Source: Adiantum capillus-veneris
Taxonomy: Eukaryota > Streptophyta > Polypodiopsida > Polypodiales > Pteridaceae
Assembly: GCA_014529385.2 (NCBI GenBank)
Contig: CM043966.1
Location: 85,900,087 to 85,964,086 of the forward strand
Direction of reading: 5' to 3'
DNA length: 64,000 nucleotides
The position numbers and the translations under genes are program-made. How positions within the stretch are numbered: position 1 is the first letter of the stretch; each line of letters starts with the position of its first letter. Below are positions 46,195-56,371 of this stretch, in pieces. Under the pieces are notes generated by a model. The model made no database searches and had not been told where the DNA came from. It saw only the letters and a list, made by a program, of their open reading frames with translations.

Positions 46195-47740
46195 TTCCTA
46201 GTGGAATCATTTATAAAGGTCACAAAATAGCTAGCTCCCCCTAAATACTTGGTTGGTATATGACTTGGTCACTTCTTCTTCAATGGCGATAAAGTGTTCC
46301 TAGTATGTTTGCCATAGATGCAACCCTCACACATAACAAAGTTGGAAAAAATTAAAATGTAAGTAACCAAAACATTCCAATGTTTTCATTCCCTTTTGGC
46401 TTCTATGGCGTAGCCGGCTGTGTACCAAAACTTAGTAGACGAAAGCTCAACTATGGATACATACTACTCTTTTATACACAAGACAGACATAGAATAGAGT
46501 GTTTCATGCTTTTGGCCTTTGATAGTAACAAGGTTTTCCTTCCTAATTATCCATTAACCATTCCCAAAGGTTATTGTCGTGTAACGCAAGTCATCAAGCT
46601 AACCAAAAAATTTCATATTCTTTGCTAGCTTGGGGACATGTCTGACATTCTTTGTTATGAACTTTGTGACATTATGCAGAAGCTTAATGTCTCCAACATA
46701 ATGTATTTCAAGTCATCAAGCTAACCAAAAAATTTCATATTCTGTGCTAGCTTGGGGACGTCTGACATTCTTTATTATGAACTTTGTGACATTATGCAGA
46801 AGCTTAATGTCTCCAACATCATGTATTTCAAGCTCATAATTAATACTGAGCTTCACTATGCCATGTGTATGTGCATAATAGAGAACCACTTTCTATGAGG
46901 TGTCACATGGAAATATCTGAGGTAGGTAGGATCTCAGGCACATCTATAGTCTTAGGAGAGTCTACCACATTGAGCTCCTCAACCTTAGCTTTGCCCTTTC
47001 CATCATTATATGCACTTCTATACATCCTTTGATTTATTCTTATCTCTCTGCAAAATCCTACAATCTCTCTTCATGTGAGATTTCTTGTGGTAAAGGTAAC
47101 ACTCAATGTTACACAAAGAATCTCTAGAATTATTATGAAAGTTCTCACGTTCCTTGATTTTAGCACAATTTTGACTGCAACTCTTCCGGCCTTTCCCACT
47201 AGCAACATACACATGGCCCACTTGGAAAGGTCCATAGATTTTCTATGAATCTCTTCACTGAGCAGACTAGAAACCATGTTGTTGTAGACAAATTTTCCCT
47301 TAGGGTCAGAGTTACTTATGGATGTACAAAAAATGTCCCATGAGGAAGGTAGAGAGAATATAAAGAGGATATACTACATCTCTTCATCAAAATTGAGTCC
47401 CTATGATGTCAACTGATTGAAAATTACATTGAACGCATTTCAGTATTCAAAAATTGTGTGGGCTTCTTTCATGAAAATTTCAAATAGCTTTGTCATTAAG
47501 TAAACCTTGTTACATGCGTTCTTGCTCTTGTATGAATTGCATAGATTTTTCCATAAGTCTTCAAAGTTAGCTTCAACAAGGATAGTGAAGTACACAAGGA
47601 TATCTTCAACAAGGATAGTGAAGTACACAGACCTTGCAACAAGGTGTAGACGAATAGTGAATCTATCTTTGGCATTAAGAATATTCTATTGGCTTCTTGA
47701 AATATTTCCAAAACTTTCAACATAGCTTTGATTCATTAAA
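46195..47740 (-). pseudogene. Copia gag to integrase N-terminus relic
   Basis: On the minus strand: gag pieces (LWKNLCNSYKSKNACNKVYLMTKLF-like, 47440-47628), a zinc knuckle (CYLYHKKSHMKRDC, second Cys lost, about 47060-47100), protease-region remnants, and an integrase piece ending LGGASYFVTFINDSTRKM near 46200-46245. The relic stops in integrase exactly where the plus-strand relic at 36171 begins (consensus RKVWVYF). A ~122-bp tandem duplication (46591-46834) and a ~30-bp duplication (near 47573 and 47603) lie inside it. Confidence 0.8.
46591..46834. repeat. 122-bp tandem duplication
   Basis: TCATCAAGCTAACC recurs at 46591 and 46713. The following ~120 bases are nearly identical, with a few substitutions and one short deletion. 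Confidence 0.9.
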
Positions 47741-49429
47741 TTTAAAAAATTTAGCAAAACAATTGATTGAATATTCACAACACACAAAGAAAGAAACACA
47801 AACAAGAACAAAACACAAGACACCATACTGGATACCAACCATCCCCTTCAAAAAATTTGAGTGAGTATTTGCCTTGTGCCTTTTTATTCATCTCATGGAG
47901 CATGAACTATAATAAGATAAATATATAAAAGATAAGAGAGCATAAGAAACATAATCAAGAGAGTGTATGCCATGATTAAGAGATAAAATTAACATAAAAG
48001 AGGGCAAACGTGTATCTTCCGTAGCCTTTTTTTTAATGAATATTTTGATGGCTCCATTGGCTTCAAAAGGGGGGTAAAATAGTAGGTCACCTAATGAGGA
48101 TGCTCTCGGAGTGCTTGCCTTCCTTGTGAAGAGTCAAGAAACTAATTCCTGCTAAAATAGTACGGTGGGCACCAAGACGTGATTTTGGGATTCTCTTTCT
48201 CTCCTCATGCATATACCCAAATATAGAAGTGATTCTTTTCTCTTAAACTCTAAGAATACTAGATAAAGAAGCGTTCTATTTACATTGCTTATTTTGAATG
48301 ATTTTTTAGAACAAAATTGATAAAATATCTAAAAGTAGTCATAGTAATAACAATCCTCACTAATACAAAAGAAAATGATGAACCATCTCACAATCTGGCA
48401 TGTGTTACATTGGCTTATCTAAGTTGCATTTATGTGCTTGTATAATGATTTTTATATGTATAAAATGCAACTAAACATTGTGTTCTCGTATAACACGTGT
48501 TTATCCGTATAAAGTATAATTCGATGAAAATATATTTTGATAAAATATTTCAATCAAATTGCTGTTTTATATAAAAAACCCAGCATTGAAATTTCAAACA
48601 AACTCTCAAATTTCTTTTCTTGTTGTTAGTCAAAGCACTTGGAGAGCTGATTGAGATAATCATTTGCCATTTCCTAATTGTTTTTATTATTTATAATTAA
48701 ATTTGTGTTTTTTTTTTACCCTATTGTTGTAGAGCATAGTCTCATACTTTGGGGTTAGTATGCAAGTTAGTACCATGTCCCTGGCCACTTAAACCAAAGC
48801 GTCACTTTGCAGAGATGGTTTAGCTTAGGTACCTTTTCCTGTTTGTGTAGAACTTTGTGTCACACTATAGAAGAGTTAGAAAATTACACACTTTCTTTCT
48901 GACTGTGAAGACCATCACGTTGCACTACAATGAGAGTACAAAGAGGGTTAGATTCCACATCTCTAGCTGTGCACACCATCGTGTTGCATTGTAGAGAGGG
49001 TTTATGGCTCAATAATCAAGTTGTGCAGATCACCACATCACACTGTAAAGATGGCGTAAAAATTGATACACTTATATACAATGAAGTAAATGATCACTTG
49101 TTTAGTACAAAGCACTATGAACTCAATAAGAAATAAGAGTGTTGCCCTATCATCACAACTACCATATTTATGTACACACATGTGCTAAAATGCTTGCATA
49201 GCAAGTTATGCCCTTTAAACATTTTTGCCTATGTAGGCCTTGTAATGTAGCCCTATTATGCATACACACTCAATGCATGAAAAAAAGTTTATGTTGCGCA
49301 AGATGTGGGTATAAGAAATTCGCTTATTAGCATTTGCTGACAAAGATTTCTATTCTAAGCAATGTGAAGTTCTTTGAAGCTCTTGTGTCGTTTGCTTGAT
49401 TAAAGGATGTAGAGATTTTTTGAAGTCTT
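47741..49429. other. No recognisable gene
   Basis: AT-rich sequence. A weak primer-like TGGTATCC on the minus strand lies near 47832, but no LTR match follows it. Around 48720-49060 several loosely similar segments carry variants of CATCACGTTGCACT, perhaps an old short tandem repeat. Confidence 0.4.
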
Positions 49430-51508
49430 ACTTATCTATTTGATGCTTCTTTGGAATCCATTTTAGCTTTGTGGTTGGTTGTCGTATTTGGCATTGTTCT
49501 GCAGTATTGGGTCTTGGCTTGAAGTGAGCTCTCTTATAATTGTACTATAATCGTAGGAATAATTGAAAGAATTCAAGCGGCGGTGTAGTGGCACTAGTTT
49601 TATTGGTTTCCTTTGGGACCCACTTCTTTGTGATTGCTCGCTTTTTTGTTGATGCTACTCATTTAGGAACCCATACTTGTCCCTGTTTCATTTGAAGAGA
49701 CTTCTTTGGGATCCACCTTGTTGTTGTGTGAGTCAATAGCAGTCTTTGCTTCAACCCTTGTACTCTTGGTTGTGGACGAGATTCAGAATTTGGGAGTTCA
49801 TGCTCTCTATTTTGGAATCCAAATGAATTCCTGACCTCTTTGTACTTGAATCAACTTCTTTGGAATCCAAATTTGATTTGTGAAAGCTTGAGACTTTGTG
49901 GTTTTCTTAGCCGCTCTTGCAGAATTTGATTGTTGTCCTTTTGGAATTGGATCTTGTGATTTTTCAATAGAGATCTTCATCTTCTTGATCCATACCTGCT
50001 TTTGGCCAAGCTGGTTCTTTGGTATCCAGATTTGTTGAGCTTTTTGGCTTTGACTTGTTGTTCTTTTCTTTTGGCCTTCTTTGGTTGTCACAGAAGTTGC
50101 TAGTGAAAGTGATGACCTGAGTTTCTGGTAGGGGATTTCATAAGAATTATCACTATCGTTGCTATCCTCAACAGGTTGCATTCTAGCACTTTCCCTTTGT
50201 GGTTTGGCTGGTTATGGAAAGTTACTATCGGTCTACACTTGGATTGTTGTTTTTGGGAAGTTTTTTCTAGCAAATTGATTAGAGCATTGTTAGCCCATTG
50301 ACATGGCTGTGTTCTTCTCGACTGAGTCTTTTCTGCATGTATAGGAGCCACTTATTAGGATGCATGTTGCAGTTGTGTTTTCAATGAAGATTTTGGAATC
50401 CAATTTTGATGCACTTTATTCTTGTAGCGATGACATTGGTTCCTGGGTTTTTGATCTAAAAAATCATAAAACCATGCATTTGTTAAAGTGTTGTTCATGT
50501 CACCTGCTAGATTGTCTGGATTTTCATTGTCGGCATCTTCTTGAAGCTCCAAGTGTTCTACAGAATCGTAGAACTCGTCTTCTTCTTTGTCTTTGTTTTC
50601 TTGGATCACACTCACTACAAAGTAAGGAAAGACATCATAGCCATCTTCATCACAAAACTTTGTTGTGGGACAGTCTTGAATAGCACACACATCCATAGTA
50701 GCCAAGATGTGCTCCCATTCAAGTGGATCGAATGCTTCCTCAGGAAAGGGTTCTGGAATATAATCCTTATCTTCAATTTACATTTCTTAAATACACTCCT
50801 CTTGCTTTAAACTTCCGCATTGCGAAGCTCCACACATCTGCATTTCTTTAGGCTTACCCAACCATGCTGGAAGTTCTGATCCTTCTAGAGTAGCGGAATC
50901 AAACTCTTCTACAGGGATTCTCATCACATCCTTGTAGCTATGGCCCTTCATATCTATTATTGTCATGGTTTCCATATGTATCAGGTAGATATGGTCATAA
51001 CACCAATCGTGAACCAATTTTAATTGTCTCATGAATGGTCCTTCTAGGATGATATCATAATTGTTCTTCTGGCCAAAGTCAACAATAGCAAAGGTTTCGT
51101 TTTCATTTTTCAACAGTTGGGGATTAAGTGAAATACACCACATGCAAGAAAATAGTCATTTACTTGTGTGATCTCCGTCTGAGGACGTTGTTTGATCAAG
51201 TGGTTGCCACGGATTTTGTGACAATCTATCTCTGGTTGAAGAGATTCTTCTTGCAATTCCTCTTGGCTGTAAACAGGCTGTGACCTAGCTAAGCCTCTAT
51301 TCACAACAATGAACTACAATGTCCTTTTTTCCATCTCATACCTTCTTTCCTTAGGTCAAAATGCAGGAGGTGGAGGTTGTACAGGCCTCACCACTCCATG
51401 TGTTTCTCTCATTTTCTGTAGCTTCAAAGGGGAATACCCACTTTGGTTGCTATAATACATTGCAATTGGTACTAGCGCTTGTTTAGTGATGGTTCCATCA
51501 TTTGCATA
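49430..51508 (-). pseudogene. gag/protease-like relic copy 3, C-terminal part with WIPK repeats
   Basis: Minus strand continuation of 56372-57908 across the inserted Copia. Order: a retropepsin C-terminal-like segment (YDIILEGPFMRQLK, 50787-51143); an acidic linker (EEDEFYDSVEHLELQEDADNE in part, 50355-50705); then a basic, glutamine-rich region with repeated W-I/V-P-K motifs (QNWIPKSS, QIWIPKNQ, NQIWIPKK, FIWIPK, KWIPKKS, QVWVPK, KKWVPKE, LKWIPKKHQ) down to about 49440. A few stops and frame changes break it. No RT or integrase is adjacent. The WIPK region may bind nucleic acid (inference). Confidence 0.65.
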
Positions 51509-51513
51509 TATCT

Positions 51514-51783
51514 TGTTGAGATGTCGAGCTCTACACCTTGAGCTGGCATCCACTACGGGTCTTGGCCGCTTACGGCATTTACTCACTGGCGCGTTAGGTG
51601 ACCGACACGGAGGATCTCTGCCAGTGATTCTACAGCTGGACTACACTTATAGTGCCAGCCTAGTACGCTTCTAGCGAGTTCACACTTAGTGACCGCATGT
51701 ACATATGTGCTACTTTTCAGCTTTAGCACTTAGTCATTTTGTACTCTCTTTTCTGTGAAGAAGAAGAAGAAGCTTTCCATCTC
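51514..51783 (+). repeat. 5' LTR (3'-truncated) of the young Copia
   Basis: Matches 56050-56319. Similarity ends at CCATCTCT, where gag sequence begins. Confidence 0.93.
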
Positions 51784-54700
51784 TACATGGAAGTTCAGAA
51801 TAACAAATTTCCTAAAAGGAAAAGGTTATTGGGACTATGTAGAAGGAGACAATGAAAAGGAACCAGAGATTCCCGAGGCAAATGCTACAGCAGAACAAAG
51901 GAAAGCTTTGAGGGACTGGCAACAAGGCCAGAGCAAAGTGATGTATTGGCTGTCTATGAGCATCACAGATGGCATGATGGGCTATCTACAGGATGCTGAA
52001 ACCCCCGCCATTGCATGGAGAAACTTAGGCAGAGTGTTCGAAGTGAACACCAAGGCCAGGAAGCTTCAACTAAAGTCGGAGCTAAATCAGGTTAAGAGGA
52101 ACAACCTCTCAATCAATGATTATGCCTTGAAGATCAAGAGTATCATTGAGGCTCTTGGATCTATTAAAGTCTCAGTGGAAGACGATGACATTGTCCGCGC
52201 ATGCTTGGATGGTCTAGGAGATGAGTATGTACATTTTAGGTCTTCCATGAATACAAGAGACGACATCCCCGTGTTCCAAGATTTGATTTCTATGCTTATT
52301 CTTGAGGAGAAGAACCTTGACACATCTTCTTCTCATGGCAGAAATAATTCTGAACAGGCCTTCTATTCTAACTCCAACAGAGGTAGAGGTAGAGGTCGTG
52401 GTCGAGGCCCAAGGGGTTGCAGGGGCCAATTTCTGGAAGGTCAATCAAATCAAAACAATACAGGTGGCAGGGGAAACCAGTCTCAAGGCAGGGGGAGTCA
52501 AAGAGGTCGTGGTGCAGGATCAAGCAGGCAGCAACATACTCCAGATAGTAGAGAATGTTGGACTTGTGGTGAAAGAGGTCACTTTTCACGTGACTGTCCA
52601 AAGGGAAAAGCAAGTAGAAAGAGAGAACAGGGCAACTATGCATCTACTAGCAGAGATGCAGATGACAACAAAAACGAGCGCATGTTTGTTATGCAGCATG
52701 TAATGAATACAATGACTGCAGAGAATTCCACCCAAGATGATGTTTGGTATGTGGATTCAGGTGCCTCTAATCACATGACGTCTCGTGGAGAGTGGTTTAG
52801 AGATATGCGCAAACCAGATGTGTCAGGCTATGTGCAGACAGGAGATGACACAGCTCACCCCATTGCTCATGTAGGGGACATACCTCTAAATACGAAGAGT
52901 GGGAAATCAAAGTACTTAGCAGATGTACTTCATGTCCCAAACATTACAAAGAATCTTGTTTCTGCTGGACAAATGGTTGAGCAGGGTTTGCAGGTTCGCT
53001 TCAATCCAAATGGCTGTTATGTAGAAGATTTCCAGAATGGCTGTAAGCTGATCACAGAGGGCAAATGTGTGGGCAGAATGTTTACGCTGAATGTAGACAT
53101 GCCTGAGGTAAAAGCTGCATTATTTGCACAGGGCACATGTGTTGTGGCTGATGTTGACATTTGGCACAAACGCATTGGCCATGTCAATGAGCAGAGATTG
53201 TGCAGCATGCAATCAAAACAGATTGTAAAAGGTTTGCCCAAATTCAAGGTGGATGGTATGCATAAAGTGTGTGCAGCATGCCAGTTTGGAAAACAGTCAA
53301 AGGGCTCATTTCCACATGAGCGCAATGTATGTAAAAAGCCACTTGAGGTGGTGCACACAGATGTTTGGGGTCCAACCGATACTGCAAGTATACATGGTTG
53401 CAGGTATTATGTCTCTTTCATTGATGACCATACAAGGAAAGTATGGGTCTACTTCATGCGTAACAAAAGTGAAGTGTTTGGTCACTTTCAAGACTTCAAA
53501 GTCATGATTGAGAAGGAGACAGATATGCAAATCAAGACATTGAGGTCAGATGGAGGGGGAGAGTACTTCTCCAATGATTTTTCAGATTTTCTGCGAATGC
53601 ATGGTATACACAGGCAGTTTACATGCAGATATACTCCACAGCAGAATGGGGTCGCAGAAAGGAAAAACAGGCACATTGCAGAGGTTGCACGTGCATTGAT
53701 GAATGAGAAGAACATGCCTCATCATTTCTGGGCTGAAGCTGTAAATACAACTGTGTACATTATGAACAGGACACCTACAGCTGCGGTGCATGATGTAACA
53801 CTTGAGGAAAAGTTTACAGGTACAAAGCCTGATTTGGCACACTTGAAAGTGTTTGGCTGCATAGCTTACGTGCATGTACCAGATGAGTTGCGTAGGAAAT
53901 TGGATCCTAAAGCAGAGAAATGTATTCTTGTGGGATATTCCCTTGAACAAAAGGGGTACAGGTGCTACAATCCTACTATACGAGAATTACGAGTGAGCAG
54001 AGATGTAGTCTTTGATGAGATGAGCAGCTGGTACAGCAATGCACATGGCACTATTGGGGCTGATGTAAAAGATGATGTGGTTGTACAAAATGTGAGGCCA
54101 CAGTCACAGGTTTTGAGTGGACCACAAGAGTCCTCTTCTCGTGGCTCTGTTGAGAAACCATGGAATGGTAGACTACGTACGCAGGTTACTCCACCAACAG
54201 GTACAGGGAATGTATCACGAAAAGGAAAGGAAAAGGTTGATGAACCTCCCTTTATGGTTGATGTATCATCAGGTTTTTCACATGTAGACATGGATTCAGA
54301 TGGTTCTGAACAAAGTCTTGATAAGGAATTTGGAATTCCGGCTGTCAGGACACCTGGTGTAAGGAAAGTACAAGAAGATGCTAGAGGGCAAAGGAGTGAC
54401 CCAGGACCGCGCAAATCTAATAGAGTCAGAAATCCAATTCAGAAATTGACTTATGATGGGTATCTAGCGCATCACCAAGCCTACATGGCTAAGGTGATAC
54501 AGGATGTGGAGCCCACATGTTTTGAGGATGCAGTTGGAAATGTGCATTGGGATGATGCAATGAATGAAGAGATGGCTGCATTGGAAGCAAATGACACATG
54601 GGAGTTGGTGCCATTGCCAAGTGGCAAGAAAGCTATTGGTTGCAAATGGGTGTATAAAACCAAGCATAAGGCTGATGGTAACATTGAGCGTCACAAGGCA

Positions 54701-56077
54701 AGGCTGGTCGCAAAGGGTTATGCACAGACGTATGGCATAGACTATGAGGAGACCTTTGCTCCAGTGGCAAAGATGATGACAGTGAGAGCTGTCATAGCAG
54801 TGGCTGCATCTAGAGGATGGATTATGCATCAAATGGATGTAAAGAATGCCTTCTTGAATGGTGAGTTGCAAGAGGAAGTGTATATGGATCAGCCACCTGG
54901 TTATGTCGATCCAGGTTACCCAGATTATGTATGCAGACTTCTCAAAGCTTTGTATGGTTTGAAGCAGGGCTCTAGAGCATGGTATGATAGGATTGCCAAG
55001 TATCTTGTCAGTATTGGTTTTAGGAGAGCTTATGCTGATCATTCACTCTATGTACGTGAGAGTGATGTGGGGATTGTGGTCATTACCATATATGTAGATG
55101 ACCTTATTATTGTTGGTGACAATGCTATGGAGATTGACCAAGTGAAGGGTCTTCTCAAACAGGAGTTTGAAATGAAAGATTTAGGCGAGTTGCGCTACTT
55201 TCTTGGCATTGAGGTGATCAGGACTCCAGAGGGTGTATGGCTATCACAGAGACAGTATGCTTTGGACATGTTGTCAAAGTATGGTATGGCTGATTGTAAG
55301 CCAATTTCTATTCCCTTGGATGTGAATGCAAAGCTGAGTGCAGAGAAGGGTGATGTTGTTGAGGATGTCAACATGTACAGGAAGATTGTGGGTAGTCTAA
55401 TCTACTTGACTATCACGAGGCCAGACTTGAGCTACACAGTAGGCTTGGAGAGTCAGTTCATGCAACTTCCGAGGAAGCCACATTTGGATGGAGTACGACG
55501 CACACTTAGGTATGTGCAAGGTACTCTTGACTACGCATTGTTCTATGCAGCAGATGCACCATTAGCATTGTATGGGTATACAGATGCAGATTGGGCAGGT
55601 AGCATTGTTGATAGGAGATCTACGAGTGGCTTCCTGTTCTCTTTTGGGAGTGCTGCTGTTACTTGGAGCAGCAAAAAGCAGCCTACGGTTGCTTTATCGA
55701 GCACAGAGGCCGAGTACAGAGGTGCAGCAGTTGCGGCGTGCGAGGTAGCTTGGCTACGCACATTACTTGAGGACTTGGGAGTGCAGGTGGACCAGCAGAT
55801 TTTCATCCATTGTGACAACCTCAGCAGCATGCAGTTGGCTAGGAACCCAGTGTTCCATGCCAGGACCAAACACATAGAGGTCCATTACCACTACGTTCGA
55901 GAGCGAGTGTTGGCGGGCGACATCGACTTGGTCTACGTCAGCACAGAGGAGCAGATAGCGGATATCTTTACCAAGGCCCTCGGAGCTGAGAAGCTTCGAT
56001 GTTTCTGGACTATGCTTGGACTCTGCGACATGCAGAGCTCGAGGGGGAGTGTTGAGATGTCGAGCTCTACACCTTGA
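51755..56077 (+). CDS. Copia gag-pol polyprotein, intact frame, native start deleted
   Basis: One open frame of 1440 codons, counted from a GTG at 51755. The frame is open from 51734 but has no ATG before 51941 (codon 63), so the native gag start is missing. Order: gag (WKFRITNFLKGKGYWDYV near residue 12, UBN2-type core), an RG-rich stretch (about 205-260), zinc knuckle CWTCGERGHFSRDC (268-281), protease DSGAS (334-338), integrase (HHCC region, then HTDVWGP, LRSDGGGEY, NGVAERKNR), reverse transcriptase with YVDD at 1113-1116, RNase H with STEAEY near 1316 and the C-terminal ADIFTKAL. All catalytic motifs are present. The frame runs 28 bases into the 3' LTR. The sequence is clearly distinct from the Copia at 16686-22225. 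Confidence 0.95.
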   Translation: MKKKKKLSISTWKFRITNFLKGKGYWDYVEGDNEKEPEIPEANATAEQRKALRDWQQGQSKVMYWLSMSITDGMMGYLQDAETPAIAWRNLGRVFEVNTKARKLQLKSELNQVKRNNLSINDYALKIKSIIEALGSIKVSVEDDDIVRACLDGLGDEYVHFRSSMNTRDDIPVFQDLISMLILEEKNLDTSSSHGRNNSEQAFYSNSNRGRGRGRGRGPRGCRGQFLEGQSNQNNTGGRGNQSQGRGSQRGRGAGSSRQQHTPDSRECWTCGERGHFSRDCPKGKASRKREQGNYASTSRDADDNKNERMFVMQHVMNTMTAENSTQDDVWYVDSGASNHMTSRGEWFRDMRKPDVSGYVQTGDDTAHPIAHVGDIPLNTKSGKSKYLADVLHVPNITKNLVSAGQMVEQGLQVRFNPNGCYVEDFQNGCKLITEGKCVGRMFTLNVDMPEVKAALFAQGTCVVADVDIWHKRIGHVNEQRLCSMQSKQIVKGLPKFKVDGMHKVCAACQFGKQSKGSFPHERNVCKKPLEVVHTDVWGPTDTASIHGCRYYVSFIDDHTRKVWVYFMRNKSEVFGHFQDFKVMIEKETDMQIKTLRSDGGGEYFSNDFSDFLRMHGIHRQFTCRYTPQQNGVAERKNRHIAEVARALMNEKNMPHHFWAEAVNTTVYIMNRTPTAAVHDVTLEEKFTGTKPDLAHLKVFGCIAYVHVPDELRRKLDPKAEKCILVGYSLEQKGYRCYNPTIRELRVSRDVVFDEMSSWYSNAHGTIGADVKDDVVVQNVRPQSQVLSGPQESSSRGSVEKPWNGRLRTQVTPPTGTGNVSRKGKEKVDEPPFMVDVSSGFSHVDMDSDGSEQSLDKEFGIPAVRTPGVRKVQEDARGQRSDPGPRKSNRVRNPIQKLTYDGYLAHHQAYMAKVIQDVEPTCFEDAVGNVHWDDAMNEEMAALEANDTWELVPLPSGKKAIGCKWVYKTKHKADGNIERHKARLVAKGYAQTYGIDYEETFAPVAKMMTVRAVIAVAASRGWIMHQMDVKNAFLNGELQEEVYMDQPPGYVDPGYPDYVCRLLKALYGLKQGSRAWYDRIAKYLVSIGFRRAYADHSLYVRESDVGIVVITIYVDDLIIVGDNAMEIDQVKGLLKQEFEMKDLGELRYFLGIEVIRTPEGVWLSQRQYALDMLSKYGMADCKPISIPLDVNAKLSAEKGDVVEDVNMYRKIVGSLIYLTITRPDLSYTVGLESQFMQLPRKPHLDGVRRTLRYVQGTLDYALFYAADAPLALYGYTDADWAGSIVDRRSTSGFLFSFGSAAVTWSSKKQPTVALSSTEAEYRGAAVAACEVAWLRTLLEDLGVQVDQQIFIHCDNLSSMQLARNPVFHARTKHIEVHYHYVRERVLAGDIDLVYVSTEEQIADIFTKALGAEKLRCFWTMLGLCDMQSSRGSVEMSSSTP

Positions 56078-56371
56078 GCTGGCATCCACTACGGGTCTTG
56101 GCCGCTTACGGCATTTACTCACTGGCGCGTTAGGTGACCGACACGGAGGATCTCTGCCAGTGATTCTACAGCTGGACTACACTTATAGTGCCAGCCTAGT
56201 ACGCTTCTAGCGAGTTCACACTTAGTGACCGCATGTACATATGTGCTACTTTTCAGCTTTAGCACTTAGTCATTTTGTACTCTCTTTTCTGTGAAGAAGA
56301 AGAAGAAGCTTTCCATCTCTGTCTGCTTTGTGCTTGTCTTGTGTAGCTCTCTTGCATCCTCATTCTTTACA
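56050..56371 (+). repeat. 3' LTR (full length) of the young Copia
   Basis: 322 bp, TG...CA, ending TTTACA before the TATCT duplication. It contains an AAG run near 56294. Confidence 0.93.

Larger units (their letters stand above)
51514..56371 (+). mobile_element. Very young Ty1/Copia with deleted primer-site region
   Basis: Target-site duplication TATCT (51509-51513 and 56372-56376). The 3' LTR is 322 bp (56050-56371); the 5' LTR is cut to about 270 bp (51514-51783). The shared ~270 bp look identical by eye. A polypurine tract (GAGGGGGAG) precedes 56050. The 5' deletion removed the last ~50 bp of the LTR, the primer site, the leader and the gag start, joining LTR sequence directly to gag codons. 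It interrupts gag/protease copy 3. Confidence 0.95.

Noticed and set aside
47822-47845. TGGTATCC on the minus strand as primer site of the minus Copia half
   Set aside because: Only the first seven bases match and the sequence beyond does not match LTR A/B, so the 5' LTR of that half remains unidentified.
54464-55042. 192-codon minus-strand frame inside the young Copia
   Set aside because: Lies antisense to the conserved RT domain; shadow of the real frame.
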